A stretch of DNA of 64,000 bases from Devosia soli (GTDB lineage: Bacteria > Pseudomonadota > Alphaproteobacteria > Rhizobiales > Devosiaceae), in the NCBI RefSeq assembly GCF_000970455.1, contig NZ_LAJG01000022.1, positions 62,001-126,000 of the forward strand. Reading direction: 5' to 3'. The first letter of the stretch is position 1, and every line of letters begins with the position of its first letter. This document shows, piece by piece, positions 35,715 through 43,560 of the stretch. The notes under the pieces are model-generated. The model searched no databases, was not told where the DNA came from, and saw only the letters and a list, made by a program, of their open reading frames with translations. The translations under genes and the position numbers were made by a program.

Positions 35715-37058
35715 TCAATGCGCTCCCGGTCCGATCAGCCGCGAGCGGATAGCGTTGGAAAGATTGTCGAACAGGAAGACGACGAAAAGGATCAGCAGCA
35801 CCATATAGGCAACCTTGTCCCAGTCGGAATTGGTGCCCATGGCTTCGAGCAGTTTCAGGCCGATCCCGCCGGCGCCGACTGCACCGATAACGGTGGCCGA
35901 ACGGGTGTTGGATTCCCAGAAGTAGAGCGACTGCGATACGAACACCGGCGCCACCTGCGGCACGACGCCATAGCGGTTGACGGCGGCGGGGCTGGCGCCG
36001 ACTGACTTCATGCCCTCGCGCTGCTTGTCGTCGACGTTTTCCAGCGCCTCGGCATAGACTTTTCCGAGCGCCCCGGTATCGGTGAGGAATATCGCGGCGA
36101 TCCCCGGGATTGGCCCTGGCCCGAAGCCGCGAGTAAAAAACAGCGCCCAGATCAGCATGTCGACAGAGCGGATGAAGTCGAAGAACCGCTTCATCCCCCA
36201 GTTGGCCGCCCGGTTGGGCGTGATGGTCCGCGCCGCAATAAAGGCAAGCGGGAAGGCGAGGAGGGTCGCAAGCAGCGTGCCGACAAACGCCATGACCAGG
36301 GTCTGGAGCAGTTTGACGAGAATGTCGCCATGCTGCCAGGCCTGGTTGTTGAGCCACTGGTCAAGCACATAGCTTGCATTGCTCATTTCGGGATTGATCC
36401 GGTCGCCCGAAAGGATCAGCCCGATGGTCGAGAAGAGATCGTGACCCCAGAGCGGGGATTTCGGATCGTAAAGGAAATTGGCCCAGCCGAAGAACCGGCG
36501 CTGCACCGCAACTTGGTTGGCGCGGATCTCGGCCTGCCCTTCGAACCCGAAATCAACAACCACCTTCTGCCGATCCTGCTGGATCGCTGCCGGCGCGCCT
36601 TCAGGCGCCAGCGCCGCATCCGCCGTGATCGTCACGGGCCAGACTTCGCCATTGAGATAGACATCGACCTGCTGCGTCGTGATGTCGAGCCGGTCGGCCT
36701 GACTACCGAAGGTAACAGTCATGCTGCCATCGGCATTCGGGGTCAGCCAGTCGATCGTGGCATTAGCCGGATACTGGGCCCGGCTCGACCATTGGGGCGT
36801 GACGACGCCATCCTCGCCAAAGCGCAGCCGCGGCTGGGCGCGCCATGAGAACCAGTCCTGCACATAAATAGAAGCGCGGTCCCATTTGCCGTTGGAAAGG
36901 GCAGGGCCGACATTGAAGAAAAACCAGCAGAAAACGAGATAGGCCAGCGTCAGCGCAATGCCGAACACAAGGCCATGGCGCTTGAAGAACGAGGTCTTGA
37001 ACACCTCGGGGAACTTGTTTTCGAGCCGAGCGCGCTCGGCAGCACTGATCGCCGACAT
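35715..37058 (-). CDS. phnE: Phosphonate ABC transporter permease PhnE, long form
   Basis: A 447-residue inner-membrane permease. One N-terminal transmembrane segment (about residues 28-50) is followed by an unusual periplasmic part of about 190 residues, then by the normal five- to six-helix permease core from about residue 240. The EAA loop reads GMKSVGASPAAVNRYGVVPQVAP, and TRSATVIGAVGAGGIG is the PhnE signature. E. coli PhnE is about 260 residues; the long form occurs in rhizobia as the second PhnE. It follows the other phnE by 2 bases and probably pairs with it. Confidence 0.85.
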   Translation of the reverse strand: MSAISAAERARLENKFPEVFKTSFFKRHGLVFGIALTLAYLVFCWFFFNVGPALSNGKWDRASIYVQDWFSWRAQPRLRFGEDGVVTPQWSSRAQYPANATIDWLTPNADGSMTVTFGSQADRLDITTQQVDVYLNGEVWPVTITADAALAPEGAPAAIQQDRQKVVVDFGFEGQAEIRANQVAVQRRFFGWANFLYDPKSPLWGHDLFSTIGLILSGDRINPEMSNASYVLDQWLNNQAWQHGDILVKLLQTLVMAFVGTLLATLLAFPLAFIAARTITPNRAANWGMKRFFDFIRSVDMLIWALFFTRGFGPGPIPGIAAIFLTDTGALGKVYAEALENVDDKQREGMKSVGASPAAVNRYGVVPQVAPVFVSQSLYFWESNTRSATVIGAVGAGGIGLKLLEAMGTNSDWDKVAYMVLLILFVVFLFDNLSNAIRSRLIGPGAH

Positions 37059-37060
37059 TT

Positions 37061-38032
37061 TTAAACGCTCGCCTTTCCGAAATCAAAGCTCTGGTCACCC
37101 ACTAGGCGCCGCCGCAGCCAGCCCGAAAACTGGTCGATGGCGATGATGGTGACGAGCAGCAGGATGATGATGGCATAGGTCTGAGCCGCATAATCGCGCC
37201 CGATCGAGAGGCGAAACACTTCGCCGATCCCGCCGCCACCCACCGCGCCGATGATTGTCGAAGCGCGCACATTGATCTCGGTGCGCAAGAGGGCATAGGA
37301 GACGAAATTGGGCATGACCTGCGGGACGATGGCAAAGCGCACGCGCTCGAGCCAGCTCGCCCCCACCGACTTCAACCCCTCATCGGGCTTCATGTCGGCA
37401 TTCTCGACGACTTCGAAAAACAGCTTCCCGAGCGCGCCGATCGTATGCAGCGACACCGCCGCAATCGCCGCGATCGGCCCGATGGAAAGGACGGCAGTAA
37501 GAAGTCCGGCCACGACGATTTCGGGAAAGGCGCGGAAGATTTCCATGATGCGCCGCACCACCCAGCGCACCGGTCCCGCGCCAACGAGATTGGTCGCGGC
37601 AAAAAAGCAGAGCACAAAGGCGAGCGACCCGCCGATAATGGTCGAGACCACGGCGATATTGACCGTCACCAACAGCTGATAAACGAAGTTCGGGATGTAG
37701 AAGCTGTCGGTCAAATAGATGTTGGACGAGGTGTAGTCATATTTGGCCGAGCCATCGAAAAAGGGTGACTCGAGGCCGAACATGGCGCGAAAGATCTCGA
37801 ACGGATCGCGCGGCAGAAAATTCTTGATGAAGTCGAACATATAGGGAAGGCGTTCAAAGAACTTCCCCGAGTTCGCCGCATTGGCATAGCTCATCGCCGC
37901 GAAGAGCGCGATGATGATGCCGAGGACGGCGATCACCGAATAGACCCGGCGCGTCATCACCTGGCTGCGATAATGCCGCAGGATAGTTTCGCCGGCGGGC
38001 GAAAGTCCGGATTGATGACCGATGTCTGCCAT
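37061..38032 (-). CDS. phnE: Phosphonate ABC transporter permease PhnE
   Basis: A 323-residue permease with an N-terminal transmembrane helix, a periplasmic loop of about 80 residues and a permease core. The EAA loop is GLKSVGASWLERVRFAIVPQVMP, and VRASTIIGAVGGGGIGEVF matches the PhnE family. It forms a heterodimeric channel with the next-encoded long PhnE. It is separated from phnD by 150 bases that hold a repeat pair and a hairpin, while it lies 2 bases from the following phnE. Confidence 0.87.
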   Translation of the reverse strand: MADIGHQSGLSPAGETILRHYRSQVMTRRVYSVIAVLGIIIALFAAMSYANAANSGKFFERLPYMFDFIKNFLPRDPFEIFRAMFGLESPFFDGSAKYDYTSSNIYLTDSFYIPNFVYQLLVTVNIAVVSTIIGGSLAFVLCFFAATNLVGAGPVRWVVRRIMEIFRAFPEIVVAGLLTAVLSIGPIAAIAAVSLHTIGALGKLFFEVVENADMKPDEGLKSVGASWLERVRFAIVPQVMPNFVSYALLRTEINVRASTIIGAVGGGGIGEVFRLSIGRDYAAQTYAIIILLLVTIIAIDQFSGWLRRRLVGDQSFDFGKASV

Positions 38033-38054
38033 AGGCGCGGCGCCCCCACCAACT

Positions 38055-38126
38055 GGATGTCACCCCGGCGAAGGCCGGGGCCCATCTTGAGATTTCAGGA
38101 TGGATCCCCGCCTGCGCGGGGAAGAC
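38055..38126. repeat. Dispersed palindromic repeat, two GC-rich hairpins
   Basis: Two hairpins lie side by side between phnE and phnD. CCCCGGC-GAAG-GCCGGGG is at 38063-38080, and CCCCGC-CTGC-GCGGGG at 38106-38121. The surrounding sequence (GGATGTCACCCCGGCGAAGG) is of the REP-like kind frequent in proteobacterial intergenic regions. Confidence 0.7.
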
Positions 38127-38140
38127 ATCGCATGTGTGAA

Positions 38141-38169
38141 AGCCGCGGTGGCAGTTTGCGACCGCGGCT
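38141..38169 (-). terminator. Hairpin directly after phnD
   Basis: AGCCGCGGT (38141-38149) pairs perfectly with ACCGCGGCT (38161-38169) around an 11-base loop, 14 bases after the phnD stop. Read on the minus strand it ends in TTTC. It probably stabilises the phnD transcript or attenuates read-through into phnE. Confidence 0.55.
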
Positions 38170-38182
38170 AAAGATCAAAAAA

Positions 38183-39091
38183 TCAGCCGCCGATAACTGA
38201 CTTACGGGCGTCGATGATCGTCTGGTACATGGTCTGGTCGGCGTCGACGAAGTTGGTGTAGCCGCCGGCGGTGAATGCATCGAAGCATTCGAAATCGGTC
38301 TCGGGCAGCGCCTTGAACATGGCGGTGACCTTTTCCTTGATGTCGGCGGGCAGCTTGTTCGACACCATCAGCGGGCCGTTCGGGATGATCGGCGACTGCC
38401 AGACTTCGACGAGGTCGTCCATGTCGAGGAGGCCCTTGTCGACCATGATGCGGAGGTTGCCGGAGGTATACCCCTCCGAGAAGTCGCCCTGGCCCGAACC
38501 GAAAGTGGTGCCAACGTCCCAAGTGCCGTCGAGAACGCCGAGCACGAGGTTTTCGTGGCCGCCGCCAAAGCCGGTTTCGCTGTAGAATTCAGCGATCGGC
38601 ATGCCGAGGTCGGCCGGCAGGGCGACGGACGGGATCAGGTAGCCCGAGGTGGAGTCCGGATCGGCAAAGCCGAGCTTCTTGCCCTTGGTCGAAGCCAGAT
38701 CGGTGATGCCCGAATCCGAGCGTGCAACCATGATCGTGTGGTAGCCCGTCGAACCGTCTTCCTGCTGCGTGGTCAGAACCGGGTCAACGGCTTCCGGATC
38801 CTGCAGGTAGATCGCGGCATAGGACGAAGCGCCCATGATGGCGATGTCGATGGTGCCGCCGAGAAGGCCCTGGATCACGCCGTTATAGTCCGGCGATGGG
38901 AAGAACTGGACCTCGGTAGCGCCGGTTGCAGCCTTCAGCGGCTCGGCAACGCATTCGGAACGGCGGAGCTGGTCAGCTTCGTTTTCGCCGCCATCAAGGC
39001 CGATGCGGAGGACGAGGCCGTCCTGGGCAAAGGCTGCGGTCGACATGGAAAGCGCGACGGAAGCAAGAAGCAGTTTACGGATCGCGGACAC
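38183..39091 (-). CDS. phnD: Phosphonate ABC transporter substrate-binding protein
   Basis: A 302-residue periplasmic protein that binds alkylphosphonates. Signal peptide residues 1-22 end in STAAFA. The mature part has FFPSPDYNGVIQGLLGGTIDIAIMG (loop contacting the phosphonate), DPDSTSGYLIP and GALDGTWDVG-like LGVLDGTWDVGTTFGSG. The start is the GTG at 39091, preceded by AGGAG; the frame extends far upstream but has no signal peptide there. It is between phnC and the phnE pair. Confidence 0.87.
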   Translation of the reverse strand: MSAIRKLLLASVALSMSTAAFAQDGLVLRIGLDGGENEADQLRRSECVAEPLKAATGATEVQFFPSPDYNGVIQGLLGGTIDIAIMGASSYAAIYLQDPEAVDPVLTTQQEDGSTGYHTIMVARSDSGITDLASTKGKKLGFADPDSTSGYLIPSVALPADLGMPIAEFYSETGFGGGHENLVLGVLDGTWDVGTTFGSGQGDFSEGYTSGNLRIMVDKGLLDMDDLVEVWQSPIIPNGPLMVSNKLPADIKEKVTAMFKALPETDFECFDAFTAGGYTNFVDADQTMYQTIIDARKSVIGG

Positions 39092-39153
39092 GGGAGGTCT
39101 CCTTTGGTGACGCGTTTGGGTAATCTCGGCTTTCTTGAAAAAGGGGCCGAGTT

Positions 39154-39981
39154 TCAGGGTGCCTGCTGCGCGTTGGTCGGCGTGCGCGGCAGGATGCTTA
39201 CCGGCGCAATCGCGGTTGAGGTCAGGCTTTCGGAAAAGGCCTCCTTCAAGCCATCGGCGCCATAGATTGTGCGAGCGACATCGGTCGTCAGCTCGTCGGG
39301 CGTGCCGTCGAACACCACCTTGCCCGCGGCCATGCCGACGATCCGCTCGCAATAAGCGCGCGCCGTATCGAGCGTGTGGAGATTGGTGATGACGGTGATG
39401 CCTTCGGCATTGATGTCGCGCAGGCTATCCATGACGATCTGCGCATTACGCGGATCGAGCGAGGCGATCGGCTCGTCGGCTAGGATCATCTTCGGCTTCT
39501 GCATCAGCGCCCGCGCAATCGCGACGCGCTGTTGCTGCCCACCGGAAAGCGTCTGCGCCCATTGCGTCGCGGTCTGCGCGATATCGAGCCGCTCCAGCGC
39601 TTTCAACGCTTCGAACTGCTCGTCCGGCGAAAACACCTGGAGGAGATTCAGCACGGGATTGCGGCCGTTGAGGCGCCCTAGCATCACATTGGTGATGACA
39701 TCGAGCCGCGGCACGAGGTTGAACTGCTGGAAGATCATGGCGCAATCGCGCTGCCAGGCCCGCAGCGCCTTGCCCTTGAGCTCCGAGGTGCGCACCCCGT
39801 CATAATCGATATAACCCGACGACACATCGTTGAGCCGGTTGATCATGCGCAAGAGCGTCGACTTGCCGGCGCCCGAGCGGCCGATAATGCCCACCATCTG
39901 CCCTTGCGGGATCTCGAGCGTCACATCATCGACGGCGACCTTGTCACCGAAGCGTCGTGTAACGTGCGAAATCTTGAGCAT
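39154..39981 (-). CDS. phnC: Phosphonate ABC transporter ATP-binding protein
   Basis: A 275-residue ATPase. Walker [10 protein letters not shown] is at 34-42, the Q-loop at [13 protein letters not shown], signature [15 protein letters not shown] and Walker [29 protein letters not shown] and [15 protein letters not shown] are typical of PhnC. The last 25 residues form a non-conserved tail. It is the first gene of the phnCDEE unit and sits 69-86 bases downstream of a candidate Pho box. Confidence 0.87.
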   Translation of the reverse strand: MLKISHVTRRFGDKVAVDDVTLEIPQGQMVGIIGRSGAGKSTLLRMINRLNDVSSGYIDYDGVRTSELKGKALRAWQRDCAMIFQQFNLVPRLDVITNVMLGRLNGRNPVLNLLQVFSPDEQFEALKALERLDIAQTATQWAQTLSGGQQQRVAIARALMQKPKMILADEPIASLDPRNAQIVMDSLRDINAEGITVITNLHTLDTARAYCERIVGMAAGKVVFDGTPDELTTDVARTIYGADGLKEAFSESLTSTAIAPVSILPRTPTNAQQAP

Positions 39982-40049
39982 GTCGGCGCCCCAGCCATTT
40001 CAGATGGGGATCACCTAAAGCGCGCGTGTAACGCCCCCATGTATGATCG

Positions 40050-40067
40050 GTGACGGTTCCATGACTA
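40050..40067 (-). promoter_or_regulatory. Candidate Pho box upstream of phnC
   Basis: On the minus strand TAGTCAT-GGAA-CCGTCAC matches the CTGTCAT-N4-CTGTCAT PhoB consensus at five of seven positions in each repeat, with the right 4-base spacing. It lies 69 bases before the phnC start. Confidence 0.45.
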
Positions 40068-40097
40068 TTCACCGGTGCGCCGTGGGTTGGCGCGCAA

Positions 40098-40257
40098 TCC
40101 CCCACCCGACCTCCCCCTGGTAGGGGGAGGGACGCATCGAGCTTGCCTTAACGTCAGTGAGCCACCGACCAGATCCCTCCCCCTACCAGGCTCCAAAACG
40201 TCCCGTAGGGCAAATTGCTCCAGTGGAGCAATTTGAGGGGAGGAGGCTAGGTGGGGG
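40098..40257. repeat. GC-rich palindromic repeats between phnC and the transferase gene
   Basis: The first hairpin is CTCCCCCT-GGT-AGGGGGAG (40111-40129). A second copy begins near 40176 (CCTCCCCCTACCAG) and ends GGGAGGAGGCTAGGTGGGGG (to 40257), but is split by an insert. The insert contains an 11-bp perfect hairpin, CAAATTGCTCC (40211-40221) with GGAGCAATTTG (40225-40235). Confidence 0.7.
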
Positions 40258-40869
40258 TCACTCATACTTCTCCAAAAACGCCTCGATCCCCAGCGCCCTA
40301 AAATCCGGCAGCGCCTGATGCAGTTTCTCGTGGCTCCAATCCCACCACTTCATCGCATCGAGCCTTGACGCCACATCATCGGAAAACCGCTGCCTGATCG
40401 TCCGCGCCGGCACACCCACGGCAATGGCAAAATCTGCCACGTCCTTGGTCACCACGGCATTGGACCCGATGATGGCCCCATTGCCGATCGTCACCCCCGG
40501 CATGACCACCGCCCCATGCCCGATCCAGGTATCGTGCCCGATGCGAATGCCATTGCTGGCGCGCCAGTCGAAAAAGTCCTGGTCGTCCTCCTCGCCCTCA
40601 AAGTACCAGGCCGAGCGATAGGTAAAGTGATGGAGCGAAGCCCGCTCCATCGGATGCATGGACGCATAAATCCGCACATGGCTCGCGATATTGGCGAATT
40701 TTCCGATGTCCGCGTAAGCGATCTGCGTGTTCTCGACGCAATAGGAATAGTCGCCGATCTTGGACCGGCTCACATGCGAGCCCGCTCCGATCTCGACATA
40801 ACGCCCGAGTTCGGAATCCCTCACCTGCGCCGTCGGATGAATAGATGGTGTGTCGCCAAGCCGGGTCAT
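40258..40869 (-). CDS. Left-handed beta-helix (hexapeptide) acetyltransferase of the C-P lyase cluster
   Basis: A 203-residue hexapeptide-repeat protein. Repeats run from IHPTAQVRDSELGRYVEIG to IGHDTWIGHGAVVMPGVTIGNGAIIGSNAVVTKDV; His and Asp in the GHDTWIGHG segment are the usual acetyltransferase active site. A C-terminal helix (WWDWSHEKLHQALPDF) is characteristic of the phosphonate-associated subgroup. It overlaps phnL by four bases. The family is thought to modify phosphonates or pathway intermediates; the exact reaction is unknown. Confidence 0.8.
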   Translation of the reverse strand: MTRLGDTPSIHPTAQVRDSELGRYVEIGAGSHVSRSKIGDYSYCVENTQIAYADIGKFANIASHVRIYASMHPMERASLHHFTYRSAWYFEGEEDDQDFFDWRASNGIRIGHDTWIGHGAVVMPGVTIGNGAIIGSNAVVTKDVADFAIAVGVPARTIRQRFSDDVASRLDAMKWWDWSHEKLHQALPDFRALGIEAFLEKYE

Positions 40870-41567
40870 GCGGCCACCTTCGGCGCAAAGCCCGTCACAT
40901 CGACGATCCGATCCGCCACCTCCGCCCGAACCTCTTCATCGTGGAAAATCCCGAGCATCGCGACCCCTTCGCGTTTCTTCTGCGCGATCATGCCGACCAC
41001 CACGGCGCGGTTGGCCGCATCGAGCGACGCCGTCGGTTCGTCGAGCAACAGCACCGGGTGATGCGTGATAAAACCGCGCGCAATATTGACCCGCTGCTGC
41101 TCACCGCCCGAAAACGTCGCCGGCGGCAGCTCCCATAGCCGCTCCGGCAGATTGAGCTGCGCCAGCATTTCCCCCGCTCGCCGCTGCGCCTCGGCCTTAT
41201 CGACCCCACGCACCACCAGCGGCTCCGCCACGACATCGATCGTCGAAACCCGAGGCACCGTCCGCAAAAACTGGCTCACATAGCCGATCGCATCGCGCCG
41301 CAAAGTCAGCACCGTACGCGGATCGGCACTCGCCAAATCCACCAAGGCGCCGTCATGCGCGATCATCACCGCGCCGCGATCGACCCCATAATTTCCATAG
41401 ACCATCTTCAAAATGGACGACTTCCCCGCCCCCGATGGCCCACCCAGCACAACGCATTCGCCGGCACTGACCGCAAAGGTTACATTCTCCACCACCGGCA
41501 GGCTGAGGCCTCCACGAAGGTGCATGGTGAAAGTCTTCGCCAGATTTCTGACGGATAGAGCGGTCAT
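40866..41567 (-). CDS. phnL: C-P lyase accessory ABC-type protein PhnL
   Basis: A 233-residue ABC ATPase-like protein without a membrane partner. Walker A GPSGAGKS is at 43-50, signature FSGGEQQRVNIARG and Walker B VLLLDEPTASLDA. The N-terminal VRNLAKTFTMHLRGG is typical of PhnL. In E. coli it associates with the C-P lyase core in methylphosphonate breakdown. It is coupled to the transferase gene after it and is 151 bases from phnK, a gap filled by repeats. Confidence 0.87.
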   Translation of the reverse strand: MTALSVRNLAKTFTMHLRGGLSLPVVENVTFAVSAGECVVLGGPSGAGKSSILKMVYGNYGVDRGAVMIAHDGALVDLASADPRTVLTLRRDAIGYVSQFLRTVPRVSTIDVVAEPLVVRGVDKAEAQRRAGEMLAQLNLPERLWELPPATFSGGEQQRVNIARGFITHHPVLLLDEPTASLDAANRAVVVGMIAQKKREGVAMLGIFHDEEVRAEVADRIVDVTGFAPKVAA

Positions 41568-41594
41568 TTTTCGAACTCCGATGTGTCAGTCGAC

Positions 41595-41690
41595 ACCCTC
41601 CCCCATGCGGGGAGGGTCAGGGAGGGGGGATGAGAGCCACGATATCCGGGCTCCCGCACCTCCTCCCAACCTCCCCCGTCGAGGGGGAGG
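41595..41690. repeat. GC-rich palindromic repeats between phnK and phnL
   Basis: ACCCTCCCC (41595-41603) pairs with GGGGAGGGT (41609-41617), and CCTCCCCC (41670-41677) with GGGGGAGG (41683-41690). The two hairpins flank a purine-rich segment. They belong to the same family as the repeats near 40111 and 46561. Confidence 0.7.
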
Positions 41691-41718
41691 CGCAGGCCGG
41701 TGCTAGAAACTGATATGC

Positions 41719-42495
41719 TCAAACCTGCAGGATCGAACTGACCAGCAACTGCGTATAAGGCTCGCGGGGATCATCGAGCACCCGGTCGGTGAGCCCGGCT
41801 TCGATCACATGCCCACCCTTCATCACCATCATCCGATGCGATAAGAGCCGCGCCACCGCTAGGTCATGCGTCACGACAATCGCCGAAAGCCCAAGCTCCC
41901 CAACTAGCTGCCGCAACAAATCCAGCAGCCGCGCCTGCACCGACACATCGAGCCCACCCGTCGGCTCATCCATGAACACGAGCCGCGGCCCGGTCACCAA
42001 ATTCCGCGCAATCTGCAACCGCTGCCGCATCCCGCCCGAAAACGAGCGCGGCTGATCGTCGATCCGATCTGCCGCAATCTCCACGCGCCCCAGCCAATCC
42101 AGCGCCGTGTCGCGAATGCGGCCATAATGCCGATCCCCAACCGCCATCAGCCGCTCACCGACATTGGCACCCGCCGATACCGTCATCCGCAGCCCATCGG
42201 CCGGGTTCTGATGCACAAAGCCCCAATCCGTCCGCGTCAGAAACCGCCGCTCGGCTTCGGAAAGCTCATAAATATTGCGCCAGCTCTCATCCCGCATCCG
42301 GTAAAGCGCCTCGCCCGACGTCGGTTCGAGATTTGCCGAAAGCGTACTGAGCAACGTCGTCTTCCCCGACCCACTCTCGCCAACGATAGCCAGCACTTCG
42401 CCCGGATAAAGCTCGAAATTGACATCGGCACAACCAAGTCGCGCGCCGTAATATTTCGTCAGGTTCTTAACCTTGAGCAGCGGTTCGTCGCTCAT
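41719..42495 (-). CDS. phnK: C-P lyase subunit PhnK (ABC-type ATPase)
   Basis: A 258-residue ABC protein. Walker A GESGSGKTT is at 39-47; GFVHQNPADGLRM is the Q-loop, FSGGMRQRLQIARNLV the signature and LVFMDEPTGGLDV Walker B. It binds the PhnJ side of the PhnGHIJ core and is needed for activity in vivo. The ATG at 42495 overlaps the phnJ stop (ATGA); a longer frame to 42573 lies inside phnJ. Confidence 0.88.
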   Translation of the reverse strand: MSDEPLLKVKNLTKYYGARLGCADVNFELYPGEVLAIVGESGSGKTTLLSTLSANLEPTSGEALYRMRDESWRNIYELSEAERRFLTRTDWGFVHQNPADGLRMTVSAGANVGERLMAVGDRHYGRIRDTALDWLGRVEIAADRIDDQPRSFSGGMRQRLQIARNLVTGPRLVFMDEPTGGLDVSVQARLLDLLRQLVGELGLSAIVVTHDLAVARLLSHRMMVMKGGHVIEAGLTDRVLDDPREPYTQLLVSSILQV

Positions 42496-43367
42496 TCCGC
42501 AGCCTCCTGCATCCCCAGAACCCCAACAAACCCCGCGTCCCGCCGCTCCTCGCAGTGGTCGGTATCCGAGCACACATACATATGCCCGCCCCGGTCATCC
42601 AAAATGACCTCGTCGAGATAGACCCCCTCCGCCCCACACAGCGCACAGGGCTCCTCGAAATGCTGGATCTCAAAAGGATGATCCTCGAAATCGAGGCTCA
42701 CGACATCTGTATGCGGCGGCACCGCATAAATCCGGTGCTCACGCCCGGCCCCAAACAGCTGCAGCGCTTCGCTCCGATGCATTTTCGGATTATCGAATTT
42801 CGGCGTCGGGCTCGGATCCATCACGTACCGCCCCTCGACCTTGACCGGATAAGCATAGGTCGTCGCAATCCGCCCATGCCGCGCAATGTCCTCATAGAGC
42901 TTGACATGCATCAGCCCATATTCCTCGAGCGCATGCATTTTTCGCGTCTCGGTTTCCCGCGGCTCGAGAAAGCGCAGCGGCTCGGGGATAGGCACCTGAT
43001 AAACCAGGATCTGCCCCGCCTCGAGCTTCCGCTCCGGAATACGATGCCGCGTCTGAATGATCGTTGCCTCGGCAGTATGCGTCGTCGTCGCGACCCGCGC
43101 CACCTTGGCAAAGAACGCTCTGATACTCACCGCATTGGTCGTATCATCCGCCCCCTGGTCGATGACCTTGAGCACATCGTCCGGCCCAATGATCGACGCC
43201 GTCACCTGCACCCCGCCCGTGCCCCAACCATAAGGCATCGGCATTTCGCGCGACGAGAATGGCACCTGATAGCCAGGAATGGCGACAGCCTTCAAAATAG
43301 CCCGCCGGATCATCCGCTTGGTCTGCTCGTCGAGATAAGCAAAATTGTAATTCGCGACGGCTTTCAT
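42492..43367 (-). CDS. phnJ: C-P lyase radical SAM subunit PhnJ
   Basis: A 291-residue catalytic subunit that breaks the C-P bond of ribosyl alkylphosphonate. Cys241, Cys244, Cys266 and Cys272 (CALCG and CSDTDHC) match the E. coli numbering of the iron-sulfur cysteines, and Gly32 is in place for the glycyl radical. YGWGTGGVQVTASI and EEYGLMHVKLYEDI are conserved. All residues reported as essential appear present, so the enzyme should be active. It follows phnI after 193 bases with palindromic repeats, an unusual interruption of the phnGHIJ block. Confidence 0.92.
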   Translation of the reverse strand: MKAVANYNFAYLDEQTKRMIRRAILKAVAIPGYQVPFSSREMPMPYGWGTGGVQVTASIIGPDDVLKVIDQGADDTTNAVSIRAFFAKVARVATTTHTAEATIIQTRHRIPERKLEAGQILVYQVPIPEPLRFLEPRETETRKMHALEEYGLMHVKLYEDIARHGRIATTYAYPVKVEGRYVMDPSPTPKFDNPKMHRSEALQLFGAGREHRIYAVPPHTDVVSLDFEDHPFEIQHFEEPCALCGAEGVYLDEVILDDRGGHMYVCSDTDHCEERRDAGFVGVLGMQEAAE

Positions 43368-43387
43368 TGGACTACTCCCAACATCAC

Positions 43388-43530
43388 GGTGTCATTCCCG
43401 CGAAAGCGGCTACCTCTGTTTGCTACCCACGAAACCTCCCCTTCTTCGTCATTGCCGGGCTTGTCCCGGCAATCCATCGGGTGCTTCCACATCCCATGGA
43501 CCACCGGGACAAGCCCGGTGGTGTCGGCGG
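43388..43530. repeat. Paired REP-like hairpins between phnI and phnJ
   Basis: TTGCCGGG-CTTGT-CCCGGCAA (43452-43472) and CCACCGGG-ACAAG-CCCGGTGG (43501-43521) are two hairpins in opposite orientation with complementary loops, as in paired REP units. A third, imperfect piece (CATTCCCGCGAAAGCGG) lies near 43393-43409. Confidence 0.75.
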
Positions 43531-43560
43531 AGGAAGGGCCGGCATTCTGGAAAACGAACA

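Noticed and set aside
40098-41690. Repeats near phnC and phnL as a CRISPR array
   Set aside because: Copies are few, irregularly spaced and self-palindromic, without uniform spacers or cas genes.
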